NCBI GenBank assembly: GCA_002733205.1
Contig: NVUW01000002.1
Span: 496,001-560,000 of the forward strand
Length of the DNA stretch: 64,000 bases
Direction of reading: 5' to 3'
Origin: Thalassobium sp.
GTDB taxonomy: Bacteria; Pseudomonadota; Gammaproteobacteria; Pseudomonadales; Oceanobacteraceae
The translations under genes and the position numbers were made by a program. The notes under the pieces are model-generated. The model made no database searches, was not told where the DNA came from, and saw nothing but the letters and a program-made list of their open reading frames with translations. Below are positions 35,254-45,451 of this stretch, in pieces (within the stretch, counting starts at the first letter, position 1; every line of letters starts with the position of its first letter).

Positions 35254-36464
35254 TGGTTCGGATTCAGCTTTTGTTGGCGCTGTTGTTGGTTAATGGTGCA
35301 GCGCTTGCTGCACCGTCCTTCAGCGGTAAAGGTCATGCAGAAATACGTCAACAGGAACGCGCCGGTAACGAAGCCGGCGACGATCTTGGGCAGCGATATG
35401 AAGGTTTGCTGGAAGGGCAGATAAACAACGGCCGGTTAAAAACCAACGCTATTTTAATGGGGCGTTACCGCAGCCAGTATGACGATGCCGAAGACAAGGT
35501 ACGGGATGAAATGCGCAGTGATGCGGAACTGCGTGAACTCTACCTGACCTGGTCGGCCGATCGTTTTGAAATCCGTGCCGGTAAGCAGCAACAGGCCTGG
35601 GGGCGGGCAGATTATTTTCGCATTGTGGATGTCTGGAACCCACTCGACCTGCGCGAATTTCTTTTACCTTATTTCGATAATTATTCACTTGGACGGCAGC
35701 CGCGCGGCATGTTGATTACCGATTACTTCGGTGACACCTGGGAGCAGCAATTAATTATTGCTGCGCAGCGTAAAACGACCCGCCTGGCACCGGCCGGCAG
35801 TGACTTTGCGGCCAATGGTATGCCCGCGACTTTACCCGCAGTCAACGAAGAAGGCAGTGGGGTGGATATCGGCTGGCGCGGAAAAATATTCTGGTCGGGC
35901 AACGATATCGAATTGTACGCTTTTCATGGCTATCATGCGGATGAAATGCTGACCTTTGAAAATGCGCAGCTGGTACGCGAACAGCCAGAGCGCGACATGG
36001 TTGGCACATCACTGGCACGCCCCATGGGAGACTGGGTTTTACGCACCGACGCCGCACATTATTGGCGTGAAGGGCGCCAGACAGCCAGCGGTATTGAAGA
36101 CAGCAGCCGCACCTCGGCACTGCTTGGCTTTGACCGGGTGGAAAATGAATGGACCTGGAACCTGCAGCTGGCGACGACCCACTGGTACGACGAAGAAAGT
36201 AATCATGATGATGTTTGGGAATCGTCAGTGTCAGTGGAAAAAAACTGGAGCCGATACCGCTTAACCACCGGACTGTTATGGCTGGTTAACTGGGTCGACG
36301 ACAGCAGCCAGTTATGGCGCGCAACCGTAAACTATGAATTTTTACCGCAGTGGAAAGTCGGCTTCGCGGCTGTTGCCTTTGATGGTAAAGACGATACGCA
36401 GTTTGGTCAGTTTGATAATCAGGATCGTTTGATGCTGACTTTAAGGCGGGATTTTTCGCTGTAA
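35253..36464 (+). CDS. Outer-membrane beta-barrel protein, DUF1302/Wzi-like
   Basis: The 403-residue protein has a signal peptide (cleavage near residue 19, ALAAP) and alternating strands throughout. RELYLTWSADRFEIRAGKQ then WGRADYFRIVDVWNPLDLRE (residues about 90-130) is the signature of DUF1302-type barrels, which occur next to LolA-like and MMPL genes in several marine and soil bacteria. The last strand reads RLMLTLRRDFSL, ending in Leu rather than Phe. It is the final gene of the six-gene operon, followed after 46 bases by a strong terminator. Its inferred role is to receive or release the exported product at the outer membrane. Confidence 0.88.
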   Translation: MVRIQLLLALLLVNGAALAAPSFSGKGHAEIRQQERAGNEAGDDLGQRYEGLLEGQINNGRLKTNAILMGRYRSQYDDAEDKVRDEMRSDAELRELYLTWSADRFEIRAGKQQQAWGRADYFRIVDVWNPLDLREFLLPYFDNYSLGRQPRGMLITDYFGDTWEQQLIIAAQRKTTRLAPAGSDFAANGMPATLPAVNEEGSGVDIGWRGKIFWSGNDIELYAFHGYHADEMLTFENAQLVREQPERDMVGTSLARPMGDWVLRTDAAHYWREGRQTASGIEDSSRTSALLGFDRVENEWTWNLQLATTHWYDEESNHDDVWESSVSVEKNWSRYRLTTGLLWLVNWVDDSSQLWRATVNYEFLPQWKVGFAAVAFDGKDDTQFGQFDNQDRLMLTLRRDFSL

Positions 36465-36510
36465 CTTTTACGGTAATTTCCTCTGTAACAGCTTCTGTAA
36501 ACCAGGGCAT

Positions 36511-36543
36511 AAAAAAAGAGCTTCAACAGAAGCTCTTTTTTTA
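36511..36543. terminator. Bidirectional terminator between the export operon and ppk
   Basis: GAGCTTC and GAAGCTC pair around AACA, with A7 on the left and T8 on the right. It serves both convergent transcripts. Confidence 0.93.
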
Positions 36544-36563
36544 TCAATGCCAAACGGAATTGC

Positions 36564-38660
36564 TTACGATGAGCTTGCCGCCAGTGTTTCCAGCAGAATC
36601 GCCTGTGCTTTCACCATATCTTCACCTTCTGCAGGTTGCGCGCGTATATAACTGCCATCGGGTTGTAAATCCCAGGCCTGGCAGTTATCCAGCATGTACA
36701 CTTCCAGTTCGCTTTTCATGCGCTCTTTCAGTTTGCTGGTTTCAATCGGGAAAGCCGTTTCTACCCGGCGTAATAAGTTACGCTCCATCAGGTCGGCGCT
36801 GCCGGCGTAGATTTCATCTTTGCCGTTATTCAGAAAATAATAAACGCGCGAGTGTTCAAGAAAGCGACCAATAATAGAACGTACACGGATATTCTCCGAC
36901 ACACCTTCTACGCCCGGACGTAAACAACACATACCACGGATAATCAGCTCTACTTTTACTCCGGCCTGCGAGGCTTTATACAGCGCGCGGATTAACTTCG
37001 GCTCGGTCAGTCCGTTGGCTTTCATGCGGATTAAGGAAGGTTTTCCGGCTTCGGCATGGGAACGTTCACGGTCAACCAGTTCAATCAGTTTTTTATGCAG
37101 GGTAAACGGCGCATGGAATAATTTTTTAATGCGCAGCGCTTCGCCCATTCCGGTTAATTGCTGAAAAACTTTGTGTACGTCTTCACCGATAGAATCATCG
37201 CCGGTGAGGAAGCTGTAATCGGTATAGGCACGGGCATTCCCGGCATGATAATTACCGGTACCCAAATGCACATAGCGTTTATATTTGTCACCTTCTTTGC
37301 GCACAATCAGCATCATTTTGGCGTGGGTTTTATAACCCACCACACCGTAGACCACCACCGCACCGGCTTCCTGTAAGCGGTTGGCGAGATAGAGGTTTTC
37401 TTCTTCGTCAAAGCGTGCGCGCAGTTCAATAACCACGGTCACTTCTTTGCCGTTACGCGCGGCATCCACCAGAGCGTTTACAATCTCTGATTTTGCCCCG
37501 GTGCGATACAGGGTCTGTTTAATCGCACGTACGTTAGGATCTTTGGCTGCTTCACGCAGCAGATCGACCACCGGCGTAAAAGACTCAAACGGATGCAGCA
37601 GCAGCGTATCTTTATCGCGGATGCTTTCGAAAATACTTTTGTTGAAGTTAATGTTCTTCGGCAGACCCGGAGTAAACGGAGTGTATTGCAGGTCTGGTCG
37701 TGAAATCTGGCTGATCACTTCAATCAGGCGGCCCAGATTAACCGGCCCGTTAACGCGGTACAGGTCGGTGGTATCCAGAGTGAATTGCTTCAGCAAAAAA
37801 TTCGCCAGCTCTTCCGGGCAATTATCGGCCACTTCCAAACGCATCTCTTCGCCAAAGTTACGCGAATGCAATTCGTCTTCTAATGCCGATGCCAGGTCGG
37901 CGGTATCGTCGTGGTCAATTTCAAGGTCGGCGTTCCGGGTTACGCGGAACTGGTAACAGCCTTTTACCGTCATGCCGGGGAACAGTTCGTCGGCGTATTC
38001 ATGAATCATGGACGACAGGAAAATAAAATTATCGCCGCCTTTGGTTATGTCATCCGGTACGCGGATAATCCGTGGCAGAGAACGCGGTGCCGGAATCAGC
38101 GCCAGACCGGTTTCGCGGCCAAACGCGTCTTTGCCTTCGAGGGCGACAATAAAATTCAGGCTTTTATTTACCAGTCGTGGAAACGGATGCGAAGGATCAA
38201 GACCAATCGGGCTGATTAACGGCTGAATGCTGTCTTCAAAATACGCCCGCACCCAACTGCGCTGATCTTCACTCCAGTCGGCACGACGTAAGAAATGAAT
38301 ATTTTCTTTTTCCAGTGCCGGCAACAAGGTGTCATTCAGGATTTCATACTGGCGCTCAACAGTTGCGCTGCACAATGCATGAATGCTGCTTAAAACCTGT
38401 TGCGGGTGCATGCCATCGGCACCGGTTTGCTCGCGGGCGAAGGTTAACTGTTGAGTCAGGTTGGCGACGCGAACCTCATAAAATTCATCGAGGTTTTTAC
38501 TGAAAATGCACAGAAAAAACAGCCGTTCCAGTAATGGGTAGCTATCGTCCAGTGCTTGTTCCAGTACACGAATATTAAACTGCAAATGGCTTAATTCGCG
38601 GTTTATATAATATTCGCTGCTGCTTAAATCGATGGCTTTTTCTGCGGCTGCGTCACTCAT
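36564..38660 (-). CDS. ppk1: Polyphosphate kinase 1
   Basis: Ppk1 makes polyphosphate from ATP. The 698-residue length is typical. Visible parts are the N-terminal helical domain (YYINRELSHLQFNIRVLEQA), the head domain, and the PLD-like catalytic halves with GVVGYKTHAKMML (phosphorylated His) and IGRFLEHSRVYYF (second His). The C-terminus DLQPDGSYIRAQP is typical. It is convergent with the export operon; hemB lies upstream on the same strand after 33 bases. In Pseudomonas it directly faces ppx. Confidence 0.97.
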   Translation of the reverse strand: MSDAAAEKAIDLSSSEYYINRELSHLQFNIRVLEQALDDSYPLLERLFFLCIFSKNLDEFYEVRVANLTQQLTFAREQTGADGMHPQQVLSSIHALCSATVERQYEILNDTLLPALEKENIHFLRRADWSEDQRSWVRAYFEDSIQPLISPIGLDPSHPFPRLVNKSLNFIVALEGKDAFGRETGLALIPAPRSLPRIIRVPDDITKGGDNFIFLSSMIHEYADELFPGMTVKGCYQFRVTRNADLEIDHDDTADLASALEDELHSRNFGEEMRLEVADNCPEELANFLLKQFTLDTTDLYRVNGPVNLGRLIEVISQISRPDLQYTPFTPGLPKNINFNKSIFESIRDKDTLLLHPFESFTPVVDLLREAAKDPNVRAIKQTLYRTGAKSEIVNALVDAARNGKEVTVVIELRARFDEEENLYLANRLQEAGAVVVYGVVGYKTHAKMMLIVRKEGDKYKRYVHLGTGNYHAGNARAYTDYSFLTGDDSIGEDVHKVFQQLTGMGEALRIKKLFHAPFTLHKKLIELVDRERSHAEAGKPSLIRMKANGLTEPKLIRALYKASQAGVKVELIIRGMCCLRPGVEGVSENIRVRSIIGRFLEHSRVYYFLNNGKDEIYAGSADLMERNLLRRVETAFPIETSKLKERMKSELEVYMLDNCQAWDLQPDGSYIRAQPAEGEDMVKAQAILLETLAASSS

Positions 38661-38693
38661 TGCTTCATCCTGTCTGCTTTAATTAAGCCTGTC

Positions 38694-40110
<1,417 letters not shown>

Positions 40111-41079
40111 ATGACAGTGACAACACACATTATTCAGTCGGGCCCTGTGCGCCTGCACGCCCTGACCCGTGGCGAACCGGCCAATCCGGCGCTGGTGCTG
40201 GTGCATGGCTATCCCGATAACCACAGCGTCTGGGATGCGGTGGCCGAGCGTCTGGCGCAGCAGTTTTATGTGATTGCTTATGACGTACGCGGTGCCGGTC
40301 AGTCTGACAAACCGCAGAAAACCACCGATTACCGCATGCCACTGCTGGCGCAGGATCTTCAGGCGGTGGTGGATACGCTGATTCCCGGCCGCAGGTTTCA
40401 TCTGGCGGCGCATGACTGGGGCTCGATTCAGAGCTGGGAATCGGTTACCACGGATGCTTTAAAAGGCCGGATTGCTTCATTTTCCAGCGTGTCGGGGCCT
40501 TGTCTCGACCACATGGGATTCTGGATGCGTAAGCACCTGTTCTCCACGTCATTCAGCAATATCAGCAAGGCCGTCCGTCAGCTGTTCAGCTCCTGGTACA
40601 TCGTTTTTTTCCAGTTGCCGCTGCTGGCGCCGCTGATGTGGCGTACGGGGCTTGCCAAAGTCTGGCCGGCTTATCTGCGCCTGCGTGAAGGGGTTAAAGA
40701 GCCGGAAGCCAACCCAACCCAGCGTGATGACGGTGCCATTGGTGTGCGTCTGTACCGCGCTAACTTTATGAACAAAATGTTCCGCCCCGAACAGCGTGTG
40801 GCACATTGCCCGGTGCAGCTGATTGTACCGACCGGTGACAACTATGTTGGCACGCAGTTGTTCAGCGAATTAACCGATTGGGTTGAACATTTATACCGCC
40901 GCGATATCGACGCCACCCATTGGGTGCTGCTTACCCATGCGCCACAGGTGGCGCAATGGATTGCTGATTTTGCCCACACCATCGACAGCAATCAGGAAGA
41001 CAGCGCACTGCGTGCCGTGCGGGTATCTGCGGTTTCTTCCTCGCCATTTTCTGCCGCGCAGCAGCCCGAACAAGCGTGA
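40111..41079 (+). CDS. Alpha/beta hydrolase, epoxide-hydrolase/dehalogenase-like
   Basis: The 322-residue protein has the oxyanion segment VHGYPDNHSVWD and the nucleophile elbow LAAHDWGSIQSW, where the nucleophile is Asp, as in epoxide hydrolases and haloalkane dehalogenases rather than Ser esterases. YDVRGAGQSDKP is the typical second-strand motif. The cap region (about 135-225) is hydrophobic, and THWVLLTH near the end provides the His. AGGA lies 6 bases before the ATG. It precedes two other acyl/lipid-type genes on the same strand. Confidence 0.87.
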   Translation: MTVTTHIIQSGPVRLHALTRGEPANPALVLVHGYPDNHSVWDAVAERLAQQFYVIAYDVRGAGQSDKPQKTTDYRMPLLAQDLQAVVDTLIPGRRFHLAAHDWGSIQSWESVTTDALKGRIASFSSVSGPCLDHMGFWMRKHLFSTSFSNISKAVRQLFSSWYIVFFQLPLLAPLMWRTGLAKVWPAYLRLREGVKEPEANPTQRDDGAIGVRLYRANFMNKMFRPEQRVAHCPVQLIVPTGDNYVGTQLFSELTDWVEHLYRRDIDATHWVLLTHAPQVAQWIADFAHTIDSNQEDSALRAVRVSAVSSSPFSAAQQPEQA

Positions 41080-41096
41080 ATATACAGGAGCCTGAT

Positions 41097-42032
41097 ATGA
41101 ACAATGCCACGTCCAATAACACCGGGCGCCACGAACTGAAAGCGCGCAAAGTGCGCTTTGATCTGGAACAGACCCCGCTGCACTGGATTCCCGGTGACGC
41201 GCTGGCTTCGTATATGACCAACGCCATCCACCTGCTGCTGCCGGAAGGCGAGCTGTGGTTCTGCCGTGTCTATAACAAAGCGCTGCCACTGGTAAACGAC
41301 GCTGAACTGCGTGCCGATGTTGAAGGTTTTATCCGTCAGGAAGCGGTGCACTCGCGCGTACACAGCGCGGCGCAAAAATATCTGAACCGGCACGAGATAG
41401 ACTGCGAACCTTTTTTGCAGCGCGTGCGCTTTCTGTTTAAAACCCTGCTGGGTGATGAGCCGCTGGGACAGAAGTTTCTGCAGCTGAAAATGTTCGAGCG
41501 CTCCTGGCTGATAACCCGCGTGGGTATTATCGGGGCGGTGGAGCACTTCACCGGTATTCTTGGCCAATGGGCGATGGATAACACCAGCTGGAATAAAGCC
41601 GACCCGGTGATGGCTGACCTGTTTAAATGGCACCTGGCCGAAGAGGTTGAACACCGCACCGTGGCCTACGACCTGCACCGCCATCTGTGCAAAACCCGCA
41701 TCGGTTTTTACCTCAGCCGCCAGTTGCTGATGGCCTTTGTATTTCCGTTGTTCGTGTATTTTGTCTTTACCGGTACGCGCTTTCTCGCAGCTCAGGATAA
41801 AGATGCAGAAGTGCGGAAAATCGGTCGCTGGGGCTGGCTGAAAATGACCCGGAAAATGGAGCGCTGTGGCCGCAACACCGACCACGTACCGAGCTTCAGC
41901 TTTCTGGTAAAGGCCACGCTGCGCTGGCTGTCACCGCGTTTTCACCCGATTACCGAAGGTGATACCGCCCAGGCACTGGCTTATATCGCCCGTTCTCCGG
42001 CGGCACAGCGTGCCGAAGCAGAAGCCGGCTGA
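41097..42032 (+). CDS. Predicted metal-dependent hydrolase (PF10118-like)
   Basis: The 311-residue protein resembles the COG3687/PF10118 family of diiron-like predicted hydrolases. Candidate metal ligands are in FIRQEAVHSRVH (Glu, His), VEHFTGILGQW, and WHLAEEVEHRTVAYD (Glu, His), the repeated ExxH pattern of ferritin-like four-helix proteins. A hydrophobic stretch near 205-225 (LMAFVFPLFVYFVFTG) may anchor it in the membrane. The ATG at 41097 follows CAGGAG. It lies 17 bases after the hydrolase gene, so they are likely cotranscribed. The substrate is unknown. Confidence 0.85.
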   Translation: MNNATSNNTGRHELKARKVRFDLEQTPLHWIPGDALASYMTNAIHLLLPEGELWFCRVYNKALPLVNDAELRADVEGFIRQEAVHSRVHSAAQKYLNRHEIDCEPFLQRVRFLFKTLLGDEPLGQKFLQLKMFERSWLITRVGIIGAVEHFTGILGQWAMDNTSWNKADPVMADLFKWHLAEEVEHRTVAYDLHRHLCKTRIGFYLSRQLLMAFVFPLFVYFVFTGTRFLAAQDKDAEVRKIGRWGWLKMTRKMERCGRNTDHVPSFSFLVKATLRWLSPRFHPITEGDTAQALAYIARSPAAQRAEAEAG

Positions 42033-42146
42033 ACACGTTATTTTGCACCGAATACTTTGACTCCCCTCTGTCCTCTGTGAACAATGCCCTGCCCGCCAAG
42101 CTGTTCTGGCGGGCGAGTCATAACAATAAAGACAAAGGGGCACTTC

Positions 42147-42638
42147 ATGACCGCAGAGGGCATGACCACACAAGCTGAAGGCTTCAGCAAAACCGAGCTG
42201 ACACTGGCGATGAATTTTCTCGACCAGATTCCGTTTAACAAACTGCTTGGCCTTAAACCCAAACTGCTCAGCGATACCCGCTGTGAATTCAGCATGAATA
42301 TGCGCGACGACCTGGTTGGTAACTGGCTGCAGGGTATTCTGCATGGCGGCGCGATTTCTACCGCGCTTGATGTAACCGGCGGGGCGATGGCGTTAATCGC
42401 GACCTGGCAGCGCATGCACAAAAATGAAATCCCGAAAGAAGACCGGCCGAAACAACTGGCCAAACTCGGCACCATTGATATGCGTGTGGATTTTCTCCAT
42501 CCCGGCAAAGGCAAAGAATTTATTGCCAGTGCAACCCTGCTGCGTATCGGCAATAAAGTGGCCGTAACGCGCATGGAATTTCATAACGAAGAAGGGCTGT
42601 TAATCGCGGTGGGTACCGGCACCTATCTGTGCGGCTGA
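42147..42638 (+). CDS. Hotdog-fold thioesterase, PaaI/YiiD-like
   Basis: The 163-residue protein has the hotdog signature LQGILHGGAISTALDVTGGAMA (long helix preceded by HGG) and the strand pairs GTIDMRVDFLHPG and KVAVTRMEFHNEEG. Such proteins hydrolyse acyl-CoA thioesters. The ATG at 42147 follows AAAGGGG. It is 114 bases downstream of the metal-dependent hydrolase, same strand, in a small group of acyl-handling genes. Confidence 0.88.
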   Translation: MTAEGMTTQAEGFSKTELTLAMNFLDQIPFNKLLGLKPKLLSDTRCEFSMNMRDDLVGNWLQGILHGGAISTALDVTGGAMALIATWQRMHKNEIPKEDRPKQLAKLGTIDMRVDFLHPGKGKEFIASATLLRIGNKVAVTRMEFHNEEGLLIAVGTGTYLCG

Positions 42639-42726
42639 TATCGTTGATATTCGGCTGACAGTGTGCTGATTCCGGCCTTACTGCCTGATTAATATCAGGC
42701 AGTATTCAACCCTCAGGATATAACTC

Positions 42727-43053
42727 ATGGATGAACTGCTCAGAATTATTTTCCTCACCGCCGGTGCCTTACCCTTGCTGGCGTATCCTTTTATGGCGGT
42801 GGCGAGCCTGATGGGCCTGGCCAGCAAGCCCGGCATAAAAATTCCCCTGTTTAACCGCCTGATGAACACGTTCTTTCTGTGGGGAACGCTGCTGTATCCG
42901 CTGGTTTTTTTTAGTTGTTATAAATTGAGTGAAGCGGATGGTGGAATCGGCGATGAATATTCGCTGATAGTAGAGGTTTTGCCGGTGATCTTTTTGTGCT
43001 TATTGTGGGTGAGTTTTAAGTTTATGGATGTTCCGGGAAAGGGCAGAGAGTAG
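42727..43053 (+). CDS. Small membrane protein of unknown function
   Basis: A 108-residue protein with three hydrophobic segments (about 6-31, 47-64 and 80-97) and charged ends. I see no family motif. GGATATAACTC precedes the ATG. It lies downstream of the thioesterase on the same strand and ends at the edge of the repeat-bearing accessory patch. Confidence 0.6.
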   Translation: MDELLRIIFLTAGALPLLAYPFMAVASLMGLASKPGIKIPLFNRLMNTFFLWGTLLYPLVFFSCYKLSEADGGIGDEYSLIVEVLPVIFLCLLWVSFKFMDVPGKGRE

Positions 43054-43179
43054 CCGCTGAACGGGTCAGATCAGAAAAATCATCGCTCGCTACCGCGGCC
43101 TGCAAGCGCATAATTCGGGCGCATAAATTCAGGCGCATAATTGAGACGCAAAACTGCATAGTAAATCAGATGCTGTATT

Positions 43180-43404
43180 GTAGGAGTGGATCTTATCCAC
43201 GACAGGCCAGAGCACTTCATTCACACGGAAATGTAGGGTGGGCACTGCCCACCAGATCAGTGCGGTTATTGCTTAAAAGAATGACGAAGTAATCTCCCGT
43301 ACCTGTCCGCCGTCATATCAACAACATGGTCGCGTCGTTCGGGCTCCTCACAATGATGATATTCATAACCAACACCGCACCGTAGGAGCGGGCCATGCCC
43401 GCGA
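43180..43404. repeat. Three dispersed palindromic (REP-like) elements
   Basis: The 388 bases between 43053 and 43442 hold no gene. Three related units occur: GTAGGAGTGGAT with ATCCAC (43180-43200), GTAGGGTGGGC with GCCCACC (43233-43253), and GTAGGAGCGGGC with GCCCGC (43382-43402). Each is GTAGG(A)G plus a short stem with a 3-base loop. The third form is widespread between genes in Pseudomonas and relatives. They are palindromic, irregularly spaced and divergent, so not CRISPR. Confidence 0.75.
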
Positions 43405-43441
43405 GACTTCAGAGACAGTTTTCTGCTGTGTGAGCGGCGTA

Positions 43442-43810
43442 TTAATTCGGTGAGTTCAGCGCCAGCTTGTTGCCTTCTGAATCCAGAAACAAAGCAAAGA
43501 ACCCACTGTTATCGGCGTGAGCCGTCTTTTGCAGAATGATCTGACCACCACTCCCGGTGACCCTATCCAGCATTGGCTGTAAATCATCGCCGGCATTGAG
43601 ATAGACAGTGACGCCATCTGAAGAAGGGATATAGCCCTCACCCTTTACAATCACCGCAGGAACCAGCTGGCCTTCGTAAGGCAGGATACCCATCTCCATT
43701 CCCGGCATCTCCATACATTCGATGTTTACACCCAGTACCGCCTGATAAAACGCCACGGCTCTTGCAAGGTCGGTGGCGGGGATTTCAAACATTGCGATAT
43801 AACTGTTCAT
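43442..43810 (-). CDS. VOC (glyoxalase/bleomycin-resistance) superfamily protein
   Basis: A 122-residue VOC-fold protein: YIAMFEIPATDLARAVAFYQAVLG opens the first beta-alpha-beta-beta-beta unit and GSGGQIILQKTAHADNSGFFALFLDSEGNKLAL is the typical second unit. Members range from metal-dependent lyases to binding proteins; the substrate here cannot be told. It lies about 100 bases downstream of an AraC-type regulator on the same strand. Confidence 0.88.
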   Translation of the reverse strand: MNSYIAMFEIPATDLARAVAFYQAVLGVNIECMEMPGMEMGILPYEGQLVPAVIVKGEGYIPSSDGVTVYLNAGDDLQPMLDRVTGSGGQIILQKTAHADNSGFFALFLDSEGNKLALNSPN

Positions 43811-43912
43811 ACTGTCGGCCTTTGATAATTAGCAGAATGGCGGTTCGTTGATAAACCGTATTCAGAGACTACATCAACAGCCTGACAACTCATTGTACAA
43901 ATACGACAGCGC

Positions 43913-44728
43913 TTATTGGTAAAACAGCGATGACAGCTCCATATGCTTATGCCCAAGAAACTCCTTTGGACTGACCCCGGTAAGCTCTTTAAAATCCCGG
44001 ATAAAATGCGCCTGATCGTAGTATTTGCTGGCGTAGGCGATGTCCATCAGTTTGTCGTCTTTATTGTTAAGCAGCATTGTCAAAGCCCGTTGCAAACGAA
44101 TTACCTTCCCGAGTTGCTTTGGACTGAGCCCCACCTGTTGCTGAAACTTTCTTTCTAAGCGACGTCTCTGGGCCAGATCCTGTTTGGTTATCGCAGCAAT
44201 CGGTGTATTCCCGGATGAGGCTATCAGGGCATCGATCGTTGTTTGTATGATGTTGTCGACAACCTGTTGCTCATTCAGCTTTGACTTCAGGAACGCTTCA
44301 GTAACAGCAATTCTGGACGGTGTATCCTTCGCCTGAACAATTGCCTGGGTTAAATCGTCAGCTGTCTTTTCGCCAAACAATTCAGCCAGTGGGGTTTCGG
44401 TATTCACCAGATTTTTAATTGGCGTGGAGGTAAGGCTGGCAAAGCTGTGCGGATAGAAGCGAATGGCAAAGGTATTAACATACCCCAGAGGTTCAATAAA
44501 AAACGGGGTAGTGATCTGACCCAGAACCATCGCTCTTGGCTGGATAATAAACTCGTCATCCGAGACATAGCGTTTTATATCGTCACCCAGAATAAATGCC
44601 ATCTCAATGGTGCCATCGGGAACAATACGCTGCTTCTGGTGATCATCAGAAGCCGGTACTTCCAGGGTCCAGTAACAACTGATAATGGCATCCAGTTCCG
44701 CATCGGGTTGAAAGGTCTGATAGTCCAT
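43913..44728 (-). CDS. AraC-family regulator with DUF6597-like N-terminal domain
   Basis: The 271-residue protein has an N-terminal sensor-like domain (FQPDAELDAIISCYWTLEVP, VLGQITTPFFIEPLG) and a C-terminal AraC DNA-binding domain (about 190-262): LSPKQLGKVIRLQRAL, then LMDIAYASKYYDQAHFIRDFKELTGVSPKEFL, the double helix-turn-helix. The effector is unknown. The VOC gene lies downstream on the same strand and may be its target. Confidence 0.9.
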   Translation of the reverse strand: MDYQTFQPDAELDAIISCYWTLEVPASDDHQKQRIVPDGTIEMAFILGDDIKRYVSDDEFIIQPRAMVLGQITTPFFIEPLGYVNTFAIRFYPHSFASLTSTPIKNLVNTETPLAELFGEKTADDLTQAIVQAKDTPSRIAVTEAFLKSKLNEQQVVDNIIQTTIDALIASSGNTPIAAITKQDLAQRRRLERKFQQQVGLSPKQLGKVIRLQRALTMLLNNKDDKLMDIAYASKYYDQAHFIRDFKELTGVSPKEFLGHKHMELSSLFYQ

Positions 44729-44908
44729 TTTTATGCTCCTTTGTCAGGCACCGGTCACCGCCAGTGAGTGCACCAGTATGAGGTGAGCATGCCCAAATCA
44801 CCAGCAGAGGCTTTAACGCGGGTTGTGATGAGCGGCGCTTTCCGGCTCAGACATGATTTACATTCGTGCTTGCCCGCTTTGCCGGATGATAGTAACGTAA
44901 ATTTCAAA

Positions 44909-44920
44909 TGCATTAATGCA
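44909..44920. promoter_or_regulatory. 12-base perfect palindrome upstream of the 44944 gene
   Basis: TGCATTAATGCA, 24 bases before the ATG at 44944. Possibly an operator; no further support. Confidence 0.35.
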
Positions 44921-44943
44921 CACTAATAACCTGTTAAATTCCT

Positions 44944-45198
44944 ATGATCATATTTGCAGTTACAAAAGAAGGATTTCAAGAGCTGGAACCAGTGATTAAA
45001 ACAGGTAAGTATCCTGTTTGGATCGGTGGAAATGTCTTGAGTGAATCTGAGTTAGATCGCTACAGAGAAATGGATATAAATATTACAAGCTTCCGCTATG
45101 TGATAGACCCTGCAAATGACGAAGAGCTAGATGATGCTCTGGTTACGATTGAAGAGCATCACCCGAAAGAACGGGTTTGGTTAGAATGCAGACTTTAA
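44944..45198 (+). CDS. Small hypothetical protein, cassette-like
   Basis: An 84-residue acidic soluble protein (KYPVWIGGNVLSESELDRY; ends KERVWLECRL) with no recognised family. It is AT-rich relative to its surroundings. Its stop codon is followed at once by an attC-like sequence, as is usual for integron cassettes. No Shine-Dalgarno of note. Function unknown. Confidence 0.6.
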   Translation: MIIFAVTKEGFQELEPVIKTGKYPVWIGGNVLSESELDRYREMDINITSFRYVIDPANDEELDDALVTIEEHHPKERVWLECRL

Positions 45199-45276
45199 AT
45201 TTAACAAACGCAGTCTGTCGAAGCGCCTTTCTTTTCCTGCGTCGCTACAATTCGCCCGCAGCTGTCGATGTTATAT
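45199..45276. repeat. attC-like remnant (integron cassette recombination site), weak
   Basis: ATTTAAC (45199-45205) fits the left core RYYYAAC, and GTTATAT (45270-45276) pairs with it at 6 of 7 positions. ACGCAG (45208) and CTGCGT (45238) pair inside. It starts one base after the stop of the 44944 gene. The right core departs from GTTRRRY, so it is degenerate or a false match. Confidence 0.4.
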
Positions 45277-45451
45277 GCCCGGAAAGAAAATAGGAAATAT
45301 ACAGGCGCTCTGATAATTCAGATTGTGTTGGGTTGCTCACAGATCCGATAAATGGCCGCTTACCTGTCATCAGAATAATGCTAAAGTCCGGCATGCCTGT
45401 ATCAGGTCATTTTTCTATCAATAACTTCCTCAGGGAATCAAGAGGCTATTT

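Noticed and set aside
26552-36563. Prophage or transposon explanation for the ppx-ppk insertion
   Set aside because: No integrase, transposase, tRNA target or terminal repeats were seen at either edge.
43180-43404. Possible CRISPR array
   Set aside because: Units are palindromic, diverged and irregularly spaced, with no cas genes.
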